DNA of 64,000 nucleotides from Zoroaster sp. YZ-2022 (lineage: Eukaryota; Echinodermata; Asteroidea; Forcipulatida; Zoroasteridae). The DNA is taken from positions 10,221,500 through 10,285,499 of the forward strand of contig CM055835.1 in the NCBI GenBank assembly GCA_029582265.1, given 5' to 3'. Shown one piece after another: positions 35,261 to 48,962 of this stretch. The stretch's first letter is position 1. Each line of letters starts with the position of its first letter. Both the position numbers and the translations under genes were made by a program. A model generated the notes under the pieces. The model was not told the origin of the DNA. It worked only from the letters and a program-made list of their open reading frames with translations, and ran no database searches.

Positions 35261-35408
35261 TTTTAAAAATGGTCCTTAGCGGAGAGTTTTAAATGCTCTT
35301 TTCCCTCCCTGTCCTGTCCAGTTGATCAGTCGGCCCAGTCCATTGTCCACCCCAAAAATTCTCCACAGCGTCGTACACACTGTAGCCCCATGTGGACCAC
35401 AAAGCAAT
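35261..35408 (-). pseudogene. Exon-like segment with DUF4806 signature
   Basis: It runs from acceptor ACCACTTTGTTTCAG to donor TTAAAA/GTGAGTAC. The frame with GATVCTTLWRIFGVDNGLG and INWTGQGGKRAFKTL matches the DUF4806 pattern ('...iNWtG..gKkaF..L'). A TAA stop follows the TLR residues, so either the splice end is earlier or the gene is dead. A different frame stays open to 35289 but has no known motif. Confidence 0.45.
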
Positions 35409-36059
35409 CTGAAACAAAGTGGTTACATGAAATTTAATTTCAAATGCAATAGGCAGTTCACAGATGTACACCAAAATCTAGCCTACAGGAATGACACATC
35501 TTCGTTAGAAGACTTTAGGTAAATATAGGATTGGTAAAGCTGACGGTGCAGTGTTCTTACGGTGTCATTTCAAAAACAAACCTGTGAAAATCTGAAAGCT
35601 GCTATTTATTCAGTTGGTACTGGTACCAATCCTCCAGAGAAATATTTCCATCTGAAATGTTGTCTTCTTTAAAAAATTGTGTGTCTTAAAGAACTCCAAA
35701 ATTGCTGCAGCTAGGTTTAATTACAAGAATGTGCTCAACATCACTGATATTAAAAAAAAACCACTTTTAGCTGTTTTCTGATGGTTTTTCAGTACAAAAC
35801 AATTATGATAAAAAAAAATTCTGAACCCTCCCTACAACACAATTTAGTATTATAAAAGCACATTCAGCCAACCATAGGAATTATTTGAGCATAGTTCAAA
35901 ACGCAAAATTATAAAAACCATACCAAGTGTTTCTGCAAGTGCTTGTCGGCCCAGATGGTTCTCAGGAGGTCGACATCCTCCAAAGACCTTCAGAGGAAAC
36001 ACCAAACCATCTGAAGCTCATATTCGTCTTCGGTAGTAGTTATCTTCAACCAGACAAGC

Positions 36060-36230
36060 ACTCTCACCAGTCTCTCTTCAGCCAAGACAATGTAGACTCC
36101 CTGACAATCCAATCTATATGCTGGTCGACTTCAGCTTGGATCTTTCTCTTTGTCCGTGAAGTTATTGGTTCGATGCCATTTCTTTTCCAAGAGCTGTTCA
36201 AACTTTTATTAATGGAAGGATAAACACTAG
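36060..36230 (-). other. Unassigned exon-like open segment
   Basis: The minus-strand frame reads SLNSSWKRNGIEPITSRTKR and then IQAEVDQHIDWIVRESTLSW. It ends at a possible donor CTG/GTGAGAG. It may be another exon of the element's gene. No family is recognised. Confidence 0.25.
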
Positions 36231-39200
36231 TTGAAAACAAATTTAAAAAGGATGCGGACAAGAAGGGGACGATCTTTATTTATATTTTAGAAACATGGAA
36301 AAGCACACCCAGGCCCCAAAATGACCCATAACCTCACAGCAATTGGCTTGATATTGCAACATAGATTCATTTGGTGAATCAATTGAGACACTTACATTTA
36401 TATCAGTATGTGTTATAAACAAAAGCTCGGTTGGTGTTTCTAGTTGCAGGCTGCACTTCCATTGCAACTTGATACCAAATCACCCGCACTGCAACAATAA
36501 CTAAAAAAAATAAAAGATCACCAAATAAAATCAATAAATAATGGAAGATGGAACTCTGCCATATTATTTGACTTGTTCGAACACTTTCCATAAAATGATC
36601 ATTTGCCAAAGTTTGAGACTTGTAGTAAATTGTACATTAAAGGTGTAAATGTATGATATAGAAAAAAAAAATCTGGATAAGTTTCAATTGAAAGCTGAAT
36701 GTTTACAAAGGTGAACTTGTGCCAATCCCCCTGCACACTCAGAAATGAACACAATATGAATATCACAAAATTACTGATAAAATAGAAACCGTCATTCGCT
36801 GCTCTCGAAAACGTGAACACCGATTTTGATGAAATTTTCACAGGTTAGTTTTATGTATTTTTTGAAATCTAGATGATTGGAATGAATGCATTAATCAATC
36901 CTGCCAATGATCATACATGTACCTTCAATGTTAAATACCTAAAGTTGTAATAATAATATAGAGCTTAATGCCAAAGAACATGGAAATAAATTTTAATATT
37001 ACAATGTCAACAACGTCGAGTTGTACCCCAGTTCTTTCAGAACTACCTACTCAATTGAGATTCCACATGGTGTCACCGCAATTAGTCTTACTTACAATAA
37101 CAACCTTGTTTGTCAGAAACAACCATTTGAATTATGCGATTAATCCATGTTTGGCTAACTCTAGACTAAGCTTTGAATAATACTATTGTATTAATAGGCT
37201 AACGTTAATACTAGCCTGCCCAATGAACATGTTCCCTAACGTTAGACGTAGTTAAATATCCTAAATAATTATATTCTAATCCAATATGTTTCTATTGCTT
37301 TTGTTTCTTCGTTGATAGAATTTTAGTGAAATAGACTTTGACAACATAAACATGAAAACATAACGTTACTGAAACAGTGTAACTATATGCGTTACGTTAG
37401 TAGGCAGATTCACGCAAACCGCCGATGGTGGCGCTATTTTTCATATCCTTTTTTTTCTGTCGAACTTGTGACCCGCCGATCTTTCATGGTAAAATTCTAA
37501 TATAAAGGGTAGTCTACGGATGTAGTCACTTCTAGTTCTAGTGTCGATAAATGGATACTACATCGTGGTTATCTTAATTGATCAGTCCATGCCAACTGTA
37601 ACGTTGGCACAAAAACAGTGCAACTTGCGCAACAGACTTTGTTTAGTACTACAAGGGATTGCAGGCAAATTCGTCACAACTTTTCAAATGAAACTGGATC
37701 TTAAAAATTACCAAATATTTAAATCAACAAAATTCGTAACTTTGCATGGGGTTAACCTATCGCATGACCATTGACCCTCATTTTCTTTCTAATTTTTGTT
37801 CTATCCAGTGATATGACATTTAAAAACATTGAAGCAACTTCAAATGTTCATGAAACCGCCTAACGTTAGTATCACTGAGCCTAGTATCAGCAATTGCGGT
37901 GCCCGTAGACTACGGTAGAGGCGTTGTGCAAAAAACCTCAACTATACCTTGTAAAACATCCTTACTGCATTAGCAGATTAGATCAAGAAAAAGAGTCCTT
38001 CTAAGCTACTTTCTGAACGATGAAAATCACCGCAAATGTAAAACTCTGTGTTAGAACTAGCACTAGACTAGGCCTAACGTTACAGACGGTAGAGAATAAG
38101 CCATCTTGAAAACACTGTTTCTGTGCTGCTGGTTCCCGATGTGAAACACGTCATGTCCATATGTATTGCGGTATGATACCGATAGACATCGATTCTTAAC
38201 GCTAATTGAACCCGTAATACTTTTCGGTAATTCAGAACTTATTTATCACAGCATACTGTACATACGAAAATATTCGGTGTGGCCAGGTATCGATTTTAAT
38301 TGTTACGATTGTTAAGGGCCTATGTGGATTTTTACACGAATGCCCCGTGGGAATTTATCAGGTTTTTTTTTCCGTTGGGCGGAACTGAAAATCGTAATTT
38401 TTAAAGAACAATTACTTTCGCTAGTTTTAATGGTATACTTTCTGGCTGCCTACTTTCAGTTATATAGAATTGAAACAAACGTGGGGTTCCAAATACCAAA
38501 CATACGATCCTTGAATTTACACACCATGTCACCCATGATGCCATGTCAGAGAGGCGGCCTGGAGTAGCCATGCCGCCCATGGTCATATCTGCAAAGTTAT
38601 GACTGGTTTCCATCTAAAACTCACCTGAAATTAACGTAGTCCTCCAACCGTCAAAGAGGTGAGATTTTTTTAAGAATATTTGCTTTCAAAATGAGAAAAT
38701 GAACTTAAATCACACGCCGACGTTATCGATAAAAGGCAATCGTGGCTGCATCTAAGATGTGTGAAAATGTGCGTCAACACAGCCACATGACAGCCAATGA
38801 GGATGCAGTCGATCACACGCGTTCAGGTGGATACGTCACACAATATCAACACATTGCTTGTTTATTGCGTACTTGCTGCAGCAGTTAGTGTTCACTAGAT
38901 CGTTCGACCCTCTGCCGGGAAAAGTACCGCCCAGCCCCACCGGTCTCATCCAACCTTTGGTTCCCCTGGTGGGACCGAGCGAACAGCCTGGTATTTTTTA
39001 CTATAAGCTTTGGGCACACGAGCAATTTATGTGTAACGTTACGTAACCGGATCGCCCAATCCACCGATTCAGAGAAAAATTATAAAGACCACGGACGAAA
39101 GAAAACACTGTGGTCGTTCCATCCATGTTCCATCACACGATTAATACATTTAAACATATTTTAGTAGTTTTTTTTTATTTTTTATTATTACAGGAGGTTT

Positions 39201-39607
39201 ATAAAAAATCAATACTGCAGGCCCGAGGTCGGACCATGTTCGGGACCAGCGCGGCTTAAAAAAGCTACAAAGGAAAACAAAAAACCAACGATCAAGTAAC
39301 GTTTACTCTCAAACTGAATCTCAACTCCCGTTGGCATATTTCCCTTAAAAAGCAAATACAACAAAGCTTAAATTGATCTTGATAATAATATTAATTGTCG
39401 CCGGTCCTCCGTCAAATCGGCTGGACGACCATTGGTCCCGTGAGCGGTCCACAAGCGGCAAACCGCTGATGAATTACCCTCGGTTTATCTGGCAGCTACC
39501 ATCGGCCACTGTCGGTTGCGGGCGGCGTGCCGATCAACACTTCCAGCCGCTGGCGGCCCGCCAATTGCACTGTTACGTCCGAGTTGGCGGTCAACCTCAC
39601 CAGTGAG

Positions 39608-40375
39608 GCACAACAACAGAAAACGTAAAATCTGCAATAAACCCGATCATTTTGCTAGAGACTGTCAAATGAGAGGAAGATGCTTCATATGTGGCAATCC
39701 TGAACACAGAGCGGAATGGCACGAAATGCAAAAAGACAACATATCGGAAGCATCGACTCGGTGCCCGGGTGACAGGAATAATGATGAGGTGGGCGAGATT
39801 TGACGACGAGCAGAAAAGATTAATATACAGATGGAGACAGCGACGAAGAAGAAAGGAGCAATGGAAAAGAGCTAAGGGTCTCAGCTACTGAACCACCACC
39901 TGGTGACAACGAGGACATTCAACAGCCACTGAAAGCTGAGAAAAATACAAGTCACTGCGTGCCAACGAAGGAACCCATCAGGAGGAGAGAAGAAGTGAAC
40001 ACAAAGAAACAACACATGACAAACAGGCAGAAGACAAAACCAGAAACCCAAAAGGAGATCGACAAGAGAAGCAGACTACAAATAACCAACTACCATGAAA
40101 GACAGAAACCCGTAGAAAAACAAGGAAAGAAACATCTCGGGAGAAGAACACCAACAGAAGTTAAACCCAAAAGAACAACTGAACAAGAAAAACCATGACA
40201 TTCTGGGATGAGGCAGTTAAGGAAAACCGAAAACGAAAGGCAGATGAAGAGAAGAAGGGAGAAAAATTAGCAAGAGAAAGCACAGATAACAAGGAATCCG
40301 ACATGGAACAAGAAGTCGACAAAGAAGCAGACAATGAGCGAACAGGAAGACATAAGTCAAGACCCAAATTCTGAA
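39608..40375 (+). pseudogene. Tx1-type LINE ORF1, C-terminal half
   Basis: It resumes with RHNNRKRKICNKPDHFARDC and RCFICGNPEHRAEWHE, two CCHC-type knuckles (the first lacks a Cys, the last Cys of the second is Trp). Lys/Glu-rich frames follow, ending in a 59-codon frame at 40196-40375 (MTFWDEAVKENRKRKADEEK). It is frameshifted relative to the N-terminal half at 32040-32584, so it is not functional. Confidence 0.7.
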
Positions 40376-43300
40376 AATTCGTTCCGTATTAGAAAGGTGT
40401 ACCAAAGATTCACGTAGGAAACGCGGAACAGGAAAATATAACGTCGAGAATGTTATATACCCCCAAACAGTCCTGGTTCATCAAGAGGGATGAGGAGAGA
40501 GAACTAGGAATACATAAAATTATTTTGGATTATGAGTGAGTGGGAATTGTTTTTCTTACATTTTAGCTCAATGAAGAAGGGTCTTTACCAGTTGTGAGTT
40601 TTCCTTAGTGTGCTCACAGTAGCCTCAGTGTCCACTGTTAACGGGTTGAGGGATAAGATAAAAAGGAATTTTTTTTTTGATTATATACATGTAGTTCTGT
40701 ATTAAAATAACATAATTATTTTCTGCGAAACTCTCATAGCGAATACAAAGATGAATGTCTTTATGGCGCAGACAGTGGCAGGGGGAAAATTCATTTTGAG
40801 TCACCGGTAGTCGGTGTAGCCAAAAGGAGATTTTGCACTCTAATTTCCAATAAATATGACTACATTTGACAAACACAAAGTGATCAAGATGGCAGATGGA
40901 TTAAAATTTGAAATCACATGGAATGAACGAGCTATATCCTTCGCTTGTGTTTCTGCGCGCCGAATGCTGTTGCTACCCTAGGGGATGGATGACTCAAGAA
41001 AATATTGAATAATATTAACTAACAATCAACAATGGATTGTTGGAGGTGATTTTGGAATTGTGATATTGATAACAAAGACGCCAAAGAGACACAAGTAAGA
41101 ACGTCACGTTGAAGGAAATTTTTTCAAGAAAAGTTGACCTCGTTGATATATGGCGTACTGTTTTACCCTGAAACCTGAGTTCTCACACACCCGCACAAAG
41201 GGCTCAATAAATCCAGTAGAATCGATTACATTCTTATGTCCTCTAGTCTTTGAAACAAAATTGGGGAGTTTCATAAAAATTCCAACAGGTTTAACGGACC
41301 ACCAGTCATCATCAAACCTTACAGACTAAATGATATTTGAGACACCCACATATCGGCCCAGGTCGTTGGATTTGTAATAACGAACTTATCAAAGAAAACA
41401 GTGACTTTGCGTAGCTTATAGAATTCAAGAATTTGGAAAGTTCTCGGAAAACCAAGAAACACATGATTATAAAGTAAGTGTGTTTTTTACTTGGTGGGAA
41501 ATGGGAAAAAATGCAAAAACTAAAAGAAATTATCAGAAGATTATGGGCGTGAAAAATCCCGTTATTGCTAAACAGGAAACAGAGAACGCAGAAAGTTTAC
41601 AGAAAACGCTTTATGATGAATTGATCAATAATCCAACTAATATAAATAAAGATGAACATAATATAATTGATTCCCAGTCTCAAACGAATTTGAAATATGT
41701 AGAGAATGGGAAAAAGCTAAATACAATACGTGTCACCAACGTCAATAAAACAGAAGGTGAAAAAGCTATCAAGTTTTTCCTAATCCTGGAAAATCAACAA
41801 ATGCATCATAACAGAATGATAAAATTACAATTAAACTGGCCAATTATGTTGATCAACCTAGCTCTATGCTTAAATGCGTGAATGAGTTTTATGAAGATTT
41901 GTACACTTCTGAAGGATCAGTAAAAAACAGTTACATCAAATTCTGAGTGAGAGTTAACAGAGTCCTTTTCATGAAGATATTGTTTACGATTTAGAAAAAG
42001 ATATTGATGAGAATGAGCTCAGCCACGCTTTACCAAATGAAAACTGATAAATCCCTGGCGTTGACGGACTGACGGTTGAATTTTACCGTACCTTTTTGGA
42101 ATATTCTGAAACAAGATTTAATCGAATTAATAAGGGAATGCAAAAGAAATATGTCTTGTGTAGATCAATGAACACTGCCTTAATCAGATTTTTTTTAAGA
42201 ACAGAGGATGCAAAGAAGAACTTAAAATTGGCTATATAGAAGTCTTCTAACTGTTGACTATAAGCTGATTTCCAAAACTAATCGTTTGAAACAATTATGC
42301 CCACCATTGTCTTTGAAAATCAGACATGTGGAGTGCCAGGTAGAAACATCCTCGATAATTTGATGATTTGAGAGACTGTATCGATTACATCAACTTCAAC
42401 GACATCGAAGCCAGTGTGGTGTATTGATCAGGAAAGGCCTTTGACCGCATAGAATGGGAATACATGTGTATTCCATTATGGCGAAATGGGTATTCCCACA
42501 GGGTCTTATTCAATGGGTTAAATTGTTATTCTGACCCTGTCAGTCAGGTTATTGAATTTACCTTTTATTGGTTTCCCATAAAAGATTCAGAGAGGACAGG
42601 ATGTCCTTATCACTACTGTTGTTTGCTATTTGCGCAGAGAAGGGACTGTCTAATGATATTGAAGAACCCTGCATTAGAAGGCATCAACATTTCCAAAAAC
42701 AAGAAAGGTTTAAAATTATTCAACATGCTGATGACTTGACTATTTTTATTCGGAGAAAACCATGAATTTAAAATTCTCACCGAAATTATGAACAATTTAT
42801 TGTGAGGGTGCAGGTTCCAAAATCAACACGAAAACAGTGGGTCTCTGGTTAGGTAAATGGAAGTCTAGATCAGACTCCCCTGTGATTTCAAATGGGTGAC
42901 CGATAAAAAAAATATTGGGATCTATTTTGGTAACGAAATACCCCAGAAGACAATTGGTGTCCCAGAATAAAATTAAACACACCATGAACCGATGGAAAGC
43001 TAGAAAATTAACACTTAAAGGGTAAATCTGGTTATTATCAATCCTCTGATCGGGGCTGGTCTCACCTACTTGGGATCAGTATTGCCATGCCCGATAATCT
43101 GATTTAAACAAATTGATGACATTATTTGGGATTTTTACTGGAACGGTAAACCAGATAAAATAAAAAGGATGTTATGAGAAATAGAATGAGAGGGAGGCAC
43201 AGGGTAATGGACGTTAAACTTAAACTTGATAGTCAAAATTAAAATGGTTATGTAAATATTGTACTTCTGGAGGAAAATGGCGCCTTTTTTTAACTACTGG

Positions 43301-44237
43301 ATAAAACGGGCTAGTGGCATGCTAAACCTTGGTATATTTTAATAATCCTCTGTAGCCAGTCAAACCACTATGTTTTATAAAGAAATCCTCAATGCTTTTA
43401 ATAATGCCCAAGGCAGAGTTAATGCGTCAATCACGTGCTTTCTTGAAGCCCAGGATTTACCTTTATGGAAAAATACTATCATAACATGTAATGAATATAA
43501 ACAAATGGACAGTAACGTTCTTAAATCTAATAACATGACTAGATTACGTCACGTCTGTCATGACGGCAAAGTTAAATCACTGGATGAAATTGGCAAAATT
43601 TGTAATCTCAAACCTCTAAATGCAGGTAGAATAATAGCTAGATTGAAAAGATGTATCCACCGGAACTTCTTGGCCGAAAATAGACAAGGAGCGGTTAATC
43701 ATGTTTGTAAAATGCTTGAAATTAAAACTTTCAAGATCAAGATTACTACATTTTACTGACCAATGAAACCAGTAAAACGTTGTATCGTAACCTTTCTAGA
43801 ATGAACAATGCTATTTCTATAGCAGAAACTAGCTGGGAAAAGTTTTTTAACTTAATTTTGTTTATTTCGCTCGTTTAATTTTCCATTTGACGAATTACAA
43901 TTTAATTGTGCGAATGTTTTGTTTACAATTAAGTTTTCGTTTCAGTTTCCTTAAATGTAACATGCATTATACATTTTTATTACATTATTGCATCCGCTGT
44001 ATTTTTGTTTTGATTTATTTTGCTTCATGAATTTCCACTTGTATATTTGTATTTTTAATCTATGTATATAAGGTTAATTCCATTTGTTTATTGTCGCTTT
44101 TAATTAAATTTATTTATTTCGTTAGTTTATTTTTTTTTGATACTTTGTAATTGTGGAAAATTGTATCTTGTAAATGTTTTTGTTGAAACAGTGATGCAAT
44201 AAATGGAGTTTTTTAACTCTACTGAAAAGAAAAAAAA

Positions 44238-44240
<3 letters not shown>
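40376..44240 (+). pseudogene. Tx1-type LINE ORF2 (endonuclease, RT, C-terminus) and 3' end
   Basis: ORF2 is heavily decayed. Endonuclease pieces at 41035-41340 include WIVGGDFG and a VDLVDIWRTVLP phrase. The linker frame 41480-41881 starts FFTWWEMGKNAKTKRNYQ. RT fragments at 42040-42990 include ALTDGLTVEFYR, a CVPGRNILDN-like phrase near 42340, and GAGSKINTKTVGLWLGKWKS. The C-terminal frame 43370-43759 has NNMTRLRHVCHDGKVKSLDE. The 3' end has AATAAATGGAGT and then (AAT)n from 44236, which is shared with the LINE starting at 62513. 40440-41030 and 43800-44200 show no domain. Confidence 0.75.
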
Positions 44241-44270
<30 letters not shown>

Positions 44271-44470
44271 TAATAAATAATAAATAATGATGATGATGAT
44301 GATGATGATGAGGATGAGGAGGATGAGGATGAGGAGGATGAGGATGAGGATGAGAATGATGATGAGGATGATGATGACGGTGGTGGTGGTGGTGGTGTTG
44401 TTGGTGGTGGTGTTGTTGGTGTTGTTGTTGGTGTTGTTGTTGGTGTTGTTGTTGTTGTTGTTGTTGTACG
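44228..44470 (+). repeat. Compound microsatellite (AAT)n-(GAT)n-(GGT)n-(TTG)n
   Basis: It starts as the LINE's (AAT)n tail and grows into ATG/AGG, GGT and TTG triplets. The poly-Met/Val/Leu frame through it is an artefact. Confidence 0.95.
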
Positions 44471-44980
44471 GGGACAGGCCGATGCCGTATTAAAATGATA
44501 AACTAATCGAGAACATATTCATGGTCATGTAAGTAATACACCCAATCAATTATGACTTTCAATAACCCATTTGAAAGTCTATAATGCAATATGCAAGTAA
44601 TATGGCTATTTAGTTAATGAATTTCAGAATGGGCGCCTGGGGATTACCCTGTCAATGAGTGGGAAACAATGCCTTCCCTAGACTCAGCATCTGAGGATGT
44701 CCAGTGGCACCTTCCGTGTCACGAACTCCGGGGAACAATACAGTTCCACTAAATACTGTGACGTCAGCCTGTTACAGTAATGTGTTGATTGGGCACAGCG
44801 CTCCATATATCAACGTTGATTGTTAATTCCATGCCATTATAACCATTATTATATCAGAGGTTCGTACGGACAACTAACTACATCTGAATTACATGCGGAA
44901 TACTATAGACTACTAACCGGAATAGGTTAAACATCTTACATCCTACCACTTCATCCTGGACCATCCAGCTCCAAGAAGTA
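44471..44980. other. No gene recognised
   Basis: Spacer between the LINE 3' end and the tandem duplication. 44515-44630 resembles 31255-31385. Nothing else is supported. Confidence 0.5.
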
Positions 44981-46045
44981 GCAACATTCACAGAGTCCGG
45001 AATTCTCCTGAGGACGATCAGAGCATACCTATCGAACCGTTGCAACCTCCAGTTCTTTTTCAGAACTAATTACTACTCAATAGAAATTTTCACACGGTGT
45101 CACCGCAATTAGTCTTACTTATCTTACCTCTGGTGATTCTTGAAGCAGAATTTCGACAGTTTCAAGGTAAGTGGGTAATTATTATTATTATATAGGTTGT
45201 TTGGCCAAATTCGCCAATCGAGCGTTCGCATTCGTTTTCATGCCTTCGTATTAAATTAATTTTGCTAATCCGGTTGCTACCAGGGTTTGAATTCAATTTC
45301 GTCACGACATTCAATTTCGTCACGGAAAGTTTTGTGGTGCACATCCGTAATTCTATTTCGCCAGATTGGCTTGAATGAGGATATGCACTTGAGTTTTATT
45401 TTCAATTTAGTTTACAGGCAATCAATTTCGCACAATGGCGAAATTGAATACTATTGGTGACCCAAAGAATGAAGCTAAAACATTCACAAACAGAAATCTC
45501 TTGATTTTGTTTTAATATTTATATTGCTGTATTATACAATTTAAATGCAAACGGTGCAGATCAGTTTTTACAGTGCAAAACATCTGAGATGTGTTTGTTC
45601 TCGAAATATGAGTGTTTTAAATGATTGCGTTCAAAAAGAACGTGCAAACAGAAATGCTTTATGATCTGAATTTAGAGAAAATTGGAAAACAAAATTATTC
45701 AATTCCCCAAATTACCACAGATCTAGAGTATACTTGCTGTGATAAAATATAATTCTACTTTTGGGTCACAGGCTATATGCCGGATATACATACGTACACT
45801 TATCCAACTTGTTTTTATCTTCTGAATATTTCAACAGGAAACTTCCGCAAAGCAAACTCTTTTCTATATAATGGTTCGTGGTTCCCAAATATACCCAAAG
45901 CCAATATTTCGACATTAAAATCATTGTTGGAAAAAATACTTATAATAAATGAGATCTATTCCTCAAAATAATAGGGCAACATTAATAGTAAGAATGATGG
46001 TGCAATCCCATTCAGTGACTGACACTTAATCTTTGTTGACTTTTT

Positions 46046-46560
46046 AGGTGTTCGAGCGACAGCGCGCGAACACCTCTTGATATTGTTCGGTGTTTTTAGT
46101 GTAGCTCTACGAGCGACAGCGCGAACACCTTCATATTTTTTTTGTTTTTTGTTTTTTGTTTGTTGTTTTTTTTGGTACTTTTTCTTCTCAGTGAAACATA
46201 TCCAGAGACAAAAACATAGTTGCAGAGTTCACAGAACCTTAAAACTTCACACATAGTTAGAACTTGTAGTGACGTCATAGTGAGGTCATCAGAATTACAC
46301 TAAATCAAAGTTTAATATTTTCAACAAATCATATCTCATGAACCACAAACGATATTTTCACAATCTTTGCATCATGTTATAGATCTTTAATTATGTGATT
46401 TTTCGTACACAGACGTGACCCCAATCCGACCTCTCCTTGAAACCGGAAGTTGAATATTTCAAAAAATCATATCTCATGAACCACAGAAGATATTTTCACA
46501 ATCTTTGCATCATCTTAAAGACCTTGAACTATGTGTCACATTTCGTAGACAAGATGCATA
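46046..46560 (+). repeat. Hairpin-ended dispersed repeat with two CCGGAAGT units
   Basis: It begins with the hairpin AGGTGTTCG...CGAACACCT (46046-46075), then a second, shorter one ending at 46130. A T-rich tract follows (46135-46172), then CTTCTCAGTGAAACATATCC and two units with TATCTCATGAACCACA. Copy B (51471-52020) has a (TA)n tract in place of the T-rich one. Confidence 0.75.
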
Positions 46561-47954
46561 TACAGTGTGTGCATATGCCTTGTAAACACATTCACTGTTA
46601 CACTGCAGTATCTATTTAGAATATAAATACCTTCGTTTCAACACAGTTTACGGTAATTTCACTGTCGTTGTACTTTATTTCAAGCTGTCATTTTTGTACA
46701 CAGTTTTGGAATGGTTAACGCTTGTTCTAAATCTAAGAGTGAGTTCTAAAAGATCGTTTATTGGCATTTATGACTTCAATTACCTCATCGTGGAATATGA
46801 TGTTTCGCATCTTTTCGCGATTGATGCAATCAAATTAATGATGCGCAGAAGATTTTTTAAGGAATTAATTTGTTATTGTTGCTTTCGTTTATGGCCAATA
46901 AATTTCATAGTAAGAGTTTTCCAATGCGTCCTTGACAAAAGGTTTTCAGGCACTGGAGTTATTTTAATCCAATCCTGTAATTAATCATTTTGGTTTATTA
47001 ACCACCGTCTGTATAAGATATTGAACAGATTTCCTGTGTGAAAATAAGTAATATTCGTACATCAGGAAAATTACCAATTGGAATGGTAGGCCTACCACAT
47101 TTTCGGTTAAATGCGAACACAGCTTTCAGCAAACAGTTTCAATAAAGGATGCATAATTTGTTTATACAAGTAGAAAATGGTTCACTAAACCTTTTCAAGG
47201 TAAAACACACAAACTAGGTACATCATTTATTAAACCATTAAAAATAGTTGTATCTAAAACTTTATATAAATCTTGATGAAGTGCATGGCGATATTAAAAA
47301 CAATATGGGGGATGCTTTTTATTTTAACAATTAGGAATACTTTTATTTTCAACAATAGAGACAGTCAAATATGAATATCATCCACAATATTTATGTCAGA
47401 ATAGTTATAACAACATATTTAATAATTCCACGTTTAATGAATACGAAGATTGTGTTTGCCGGGCTCATCCCATTTTATTTTCACGATTGAAATAATAAAC
47501 TTCAACTTTTAAAATAATGTTGCTGAAATTGTTGTACCTTATTTCCTTTGAATTCTGTATGTCAGATTCTTGTTGAGAGTTATTCATTTGTTCGATAGTT
47601 ATTCTAGAACAAGTTAAGGATGGATCCTAGATGGATAACAACAAACAAGAGATATCTCTTTAGAAAAGGAAAGATTTCAAGGATGTTTGACTGTCAATTT
47701 ACATTAAGCTTTTTATAAAACTCTGATCAAACTTAATTTTTAAGATTGCCAATAGTTTACAGTGAATGTAATGATGTATTAACTGGAGGCAGGGAGAATC
47801 TAGGCTGCATGGTAAATGAACGGTGGAAACACGACACAAAAGAATACACTACCATTAAACTGACATAGAAAATGTGTGGCAAATAAACTTGTATGATGAT
47901 ATCAAGGGGAAACTTTCCCCCTCCCCCAACCACCACAACCTCTTCCACAGCGGA

Positions 47955-48317
47955 GTGTCGTGGCCGAGCGGTCTAGCTTACCGTACTGAAGTTCTGGTGT
48001 TAGCAGCAGAATCTGGGTTCGAATCCCGGCCGTGACACTTGTGTCCTTGAGCAAGACACTTAACCATAATTGCTTCTCTCCAGCCAGGGGTTAAATGGGT
48101 ACCTGTGAGGGCAGAGTTGGTTGATTAGCCCTATATGCGCTGTAATGACAGCAATTGAGCTGCATACTCCCCAGGGAGCTGAGATGCTTTCAGGAATGAT
48201 TTATGAGCCTTGTGAGCCTTATGAGCAGGGGTAATGATATAATGCGCCTTGAGCACCACTTAGTGGGTGGATACGTGCGCTGTATAAGTCCACATTATTA
48301 TTATTATTATTATTATT
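47955..48317 (+). repeat. tRNA-derived SINE, copy A, with Pol III A and B boxes
   Basis: The head has box A TGGCCGAGCGG (47961-47971) and box B GGTTCGAATCC (48016-48026), both perfect to consensus (TRGCNNAGYNG, GGTTCGANTCC). A body of about 250 bp follows, with the widespread CTTGAGCAAGACACTTAACC phrase. The end is CACATT(ATT)n. The tRNA head resembles Leu/Ser class II tRNAs by its TGGCCGAGCGGTCTA. Confidence 0.92.
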
Positions 48318-48962
48318 AATCCATCAAATGGCTCATTAAGTGTTTCCACCCGCAGTCGGCTTGTAAATAATATATCAGAGGTTTCAGCTATTACTGAGAA
48401 CAGACTATTGAATTTTAAGCGGTTTTTGTTCGGTTGTTGCGCTTGTAATGGTTATTATCTCACACAAAATGACAATAAAACATATTACATCAATCAATCT
48501 TTATGATGTAATGAGTCTTTTTGATGACAGGCCATTTCAGAGTTTCATTACTGAAATAAAAGTCAAGGCCTTTGATGTTCAGTCGGTTTGTAAATAATAT
48601 ATGAGGTTTCAATTTTAAGCGGTTTTTGTTCGGTATTGTTGTGCTTGTAACGAGTATTATCTCATCCGTATAATGATAATATTAATAACACTGTCGACGA
48701 AACATATGAAATTAATAAATTTGAAGTATTTTTTTATGACAGGCCAATTTTAGTGTTTCGTTAAGTGTTTACACCAGCAGTCGGCTTGTATTATGCCTAT
48801 AGGCATATTATAGTATATTTCCTTAATGTAATAATCAATTAAAAGAAGGCCGAATATAATGAAATATATTTCAACTTGCAATGCGTAGGTATAGAAATGT
48901 GTATGGTCTAATCCCAGCCTCCATACTGCAGCGCACGCTCTTGTTATTTACCCTGAAGCAGA

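Larger units (their letters stand above)
32583..39607 (-). mobile_element. 7.0-kb DNA element with CAATGG/CACTGG ends (CACTA/EnSpm-like)
   Basis: Element 32585-39605 splits a LINE ORF1. The outer ends align as CAATGGATGGTTGG (left) and CACTGGTGAGGTTG (right, complemented). AG at 32583-32584 and 39606-39607 is a 2-bp duplication. Both ends carry 200-350 bp rich in CGGTCC/GGACCG words, like the subterminal repeats of CACTA elements. Exon-like segments on the minus strand (34163-34324, 35261-35408) belong to a DUF4806-type protein. No DDE transposase was recognised. The superfamily is an inference. Confidence 0.55.

Noticed and set aside
36960..38620. Possible host exons inside the 7-kb element (for example the frame starting at 38613)
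   Set aside because: Some GT/AG signals are present, but no conserved domain or in-phase partner exon could be found.
44287..44493. Open frame of Met, Arg, Val and Leu runs
   Set aside because: It is produced entirely by a triplet microsatellite.
47757..47948. 63-codon frame kept in both tandem copies
   Set aside because: Near-identity of the copies explains its preservation; it has no domain and overlaps a SINE flank.
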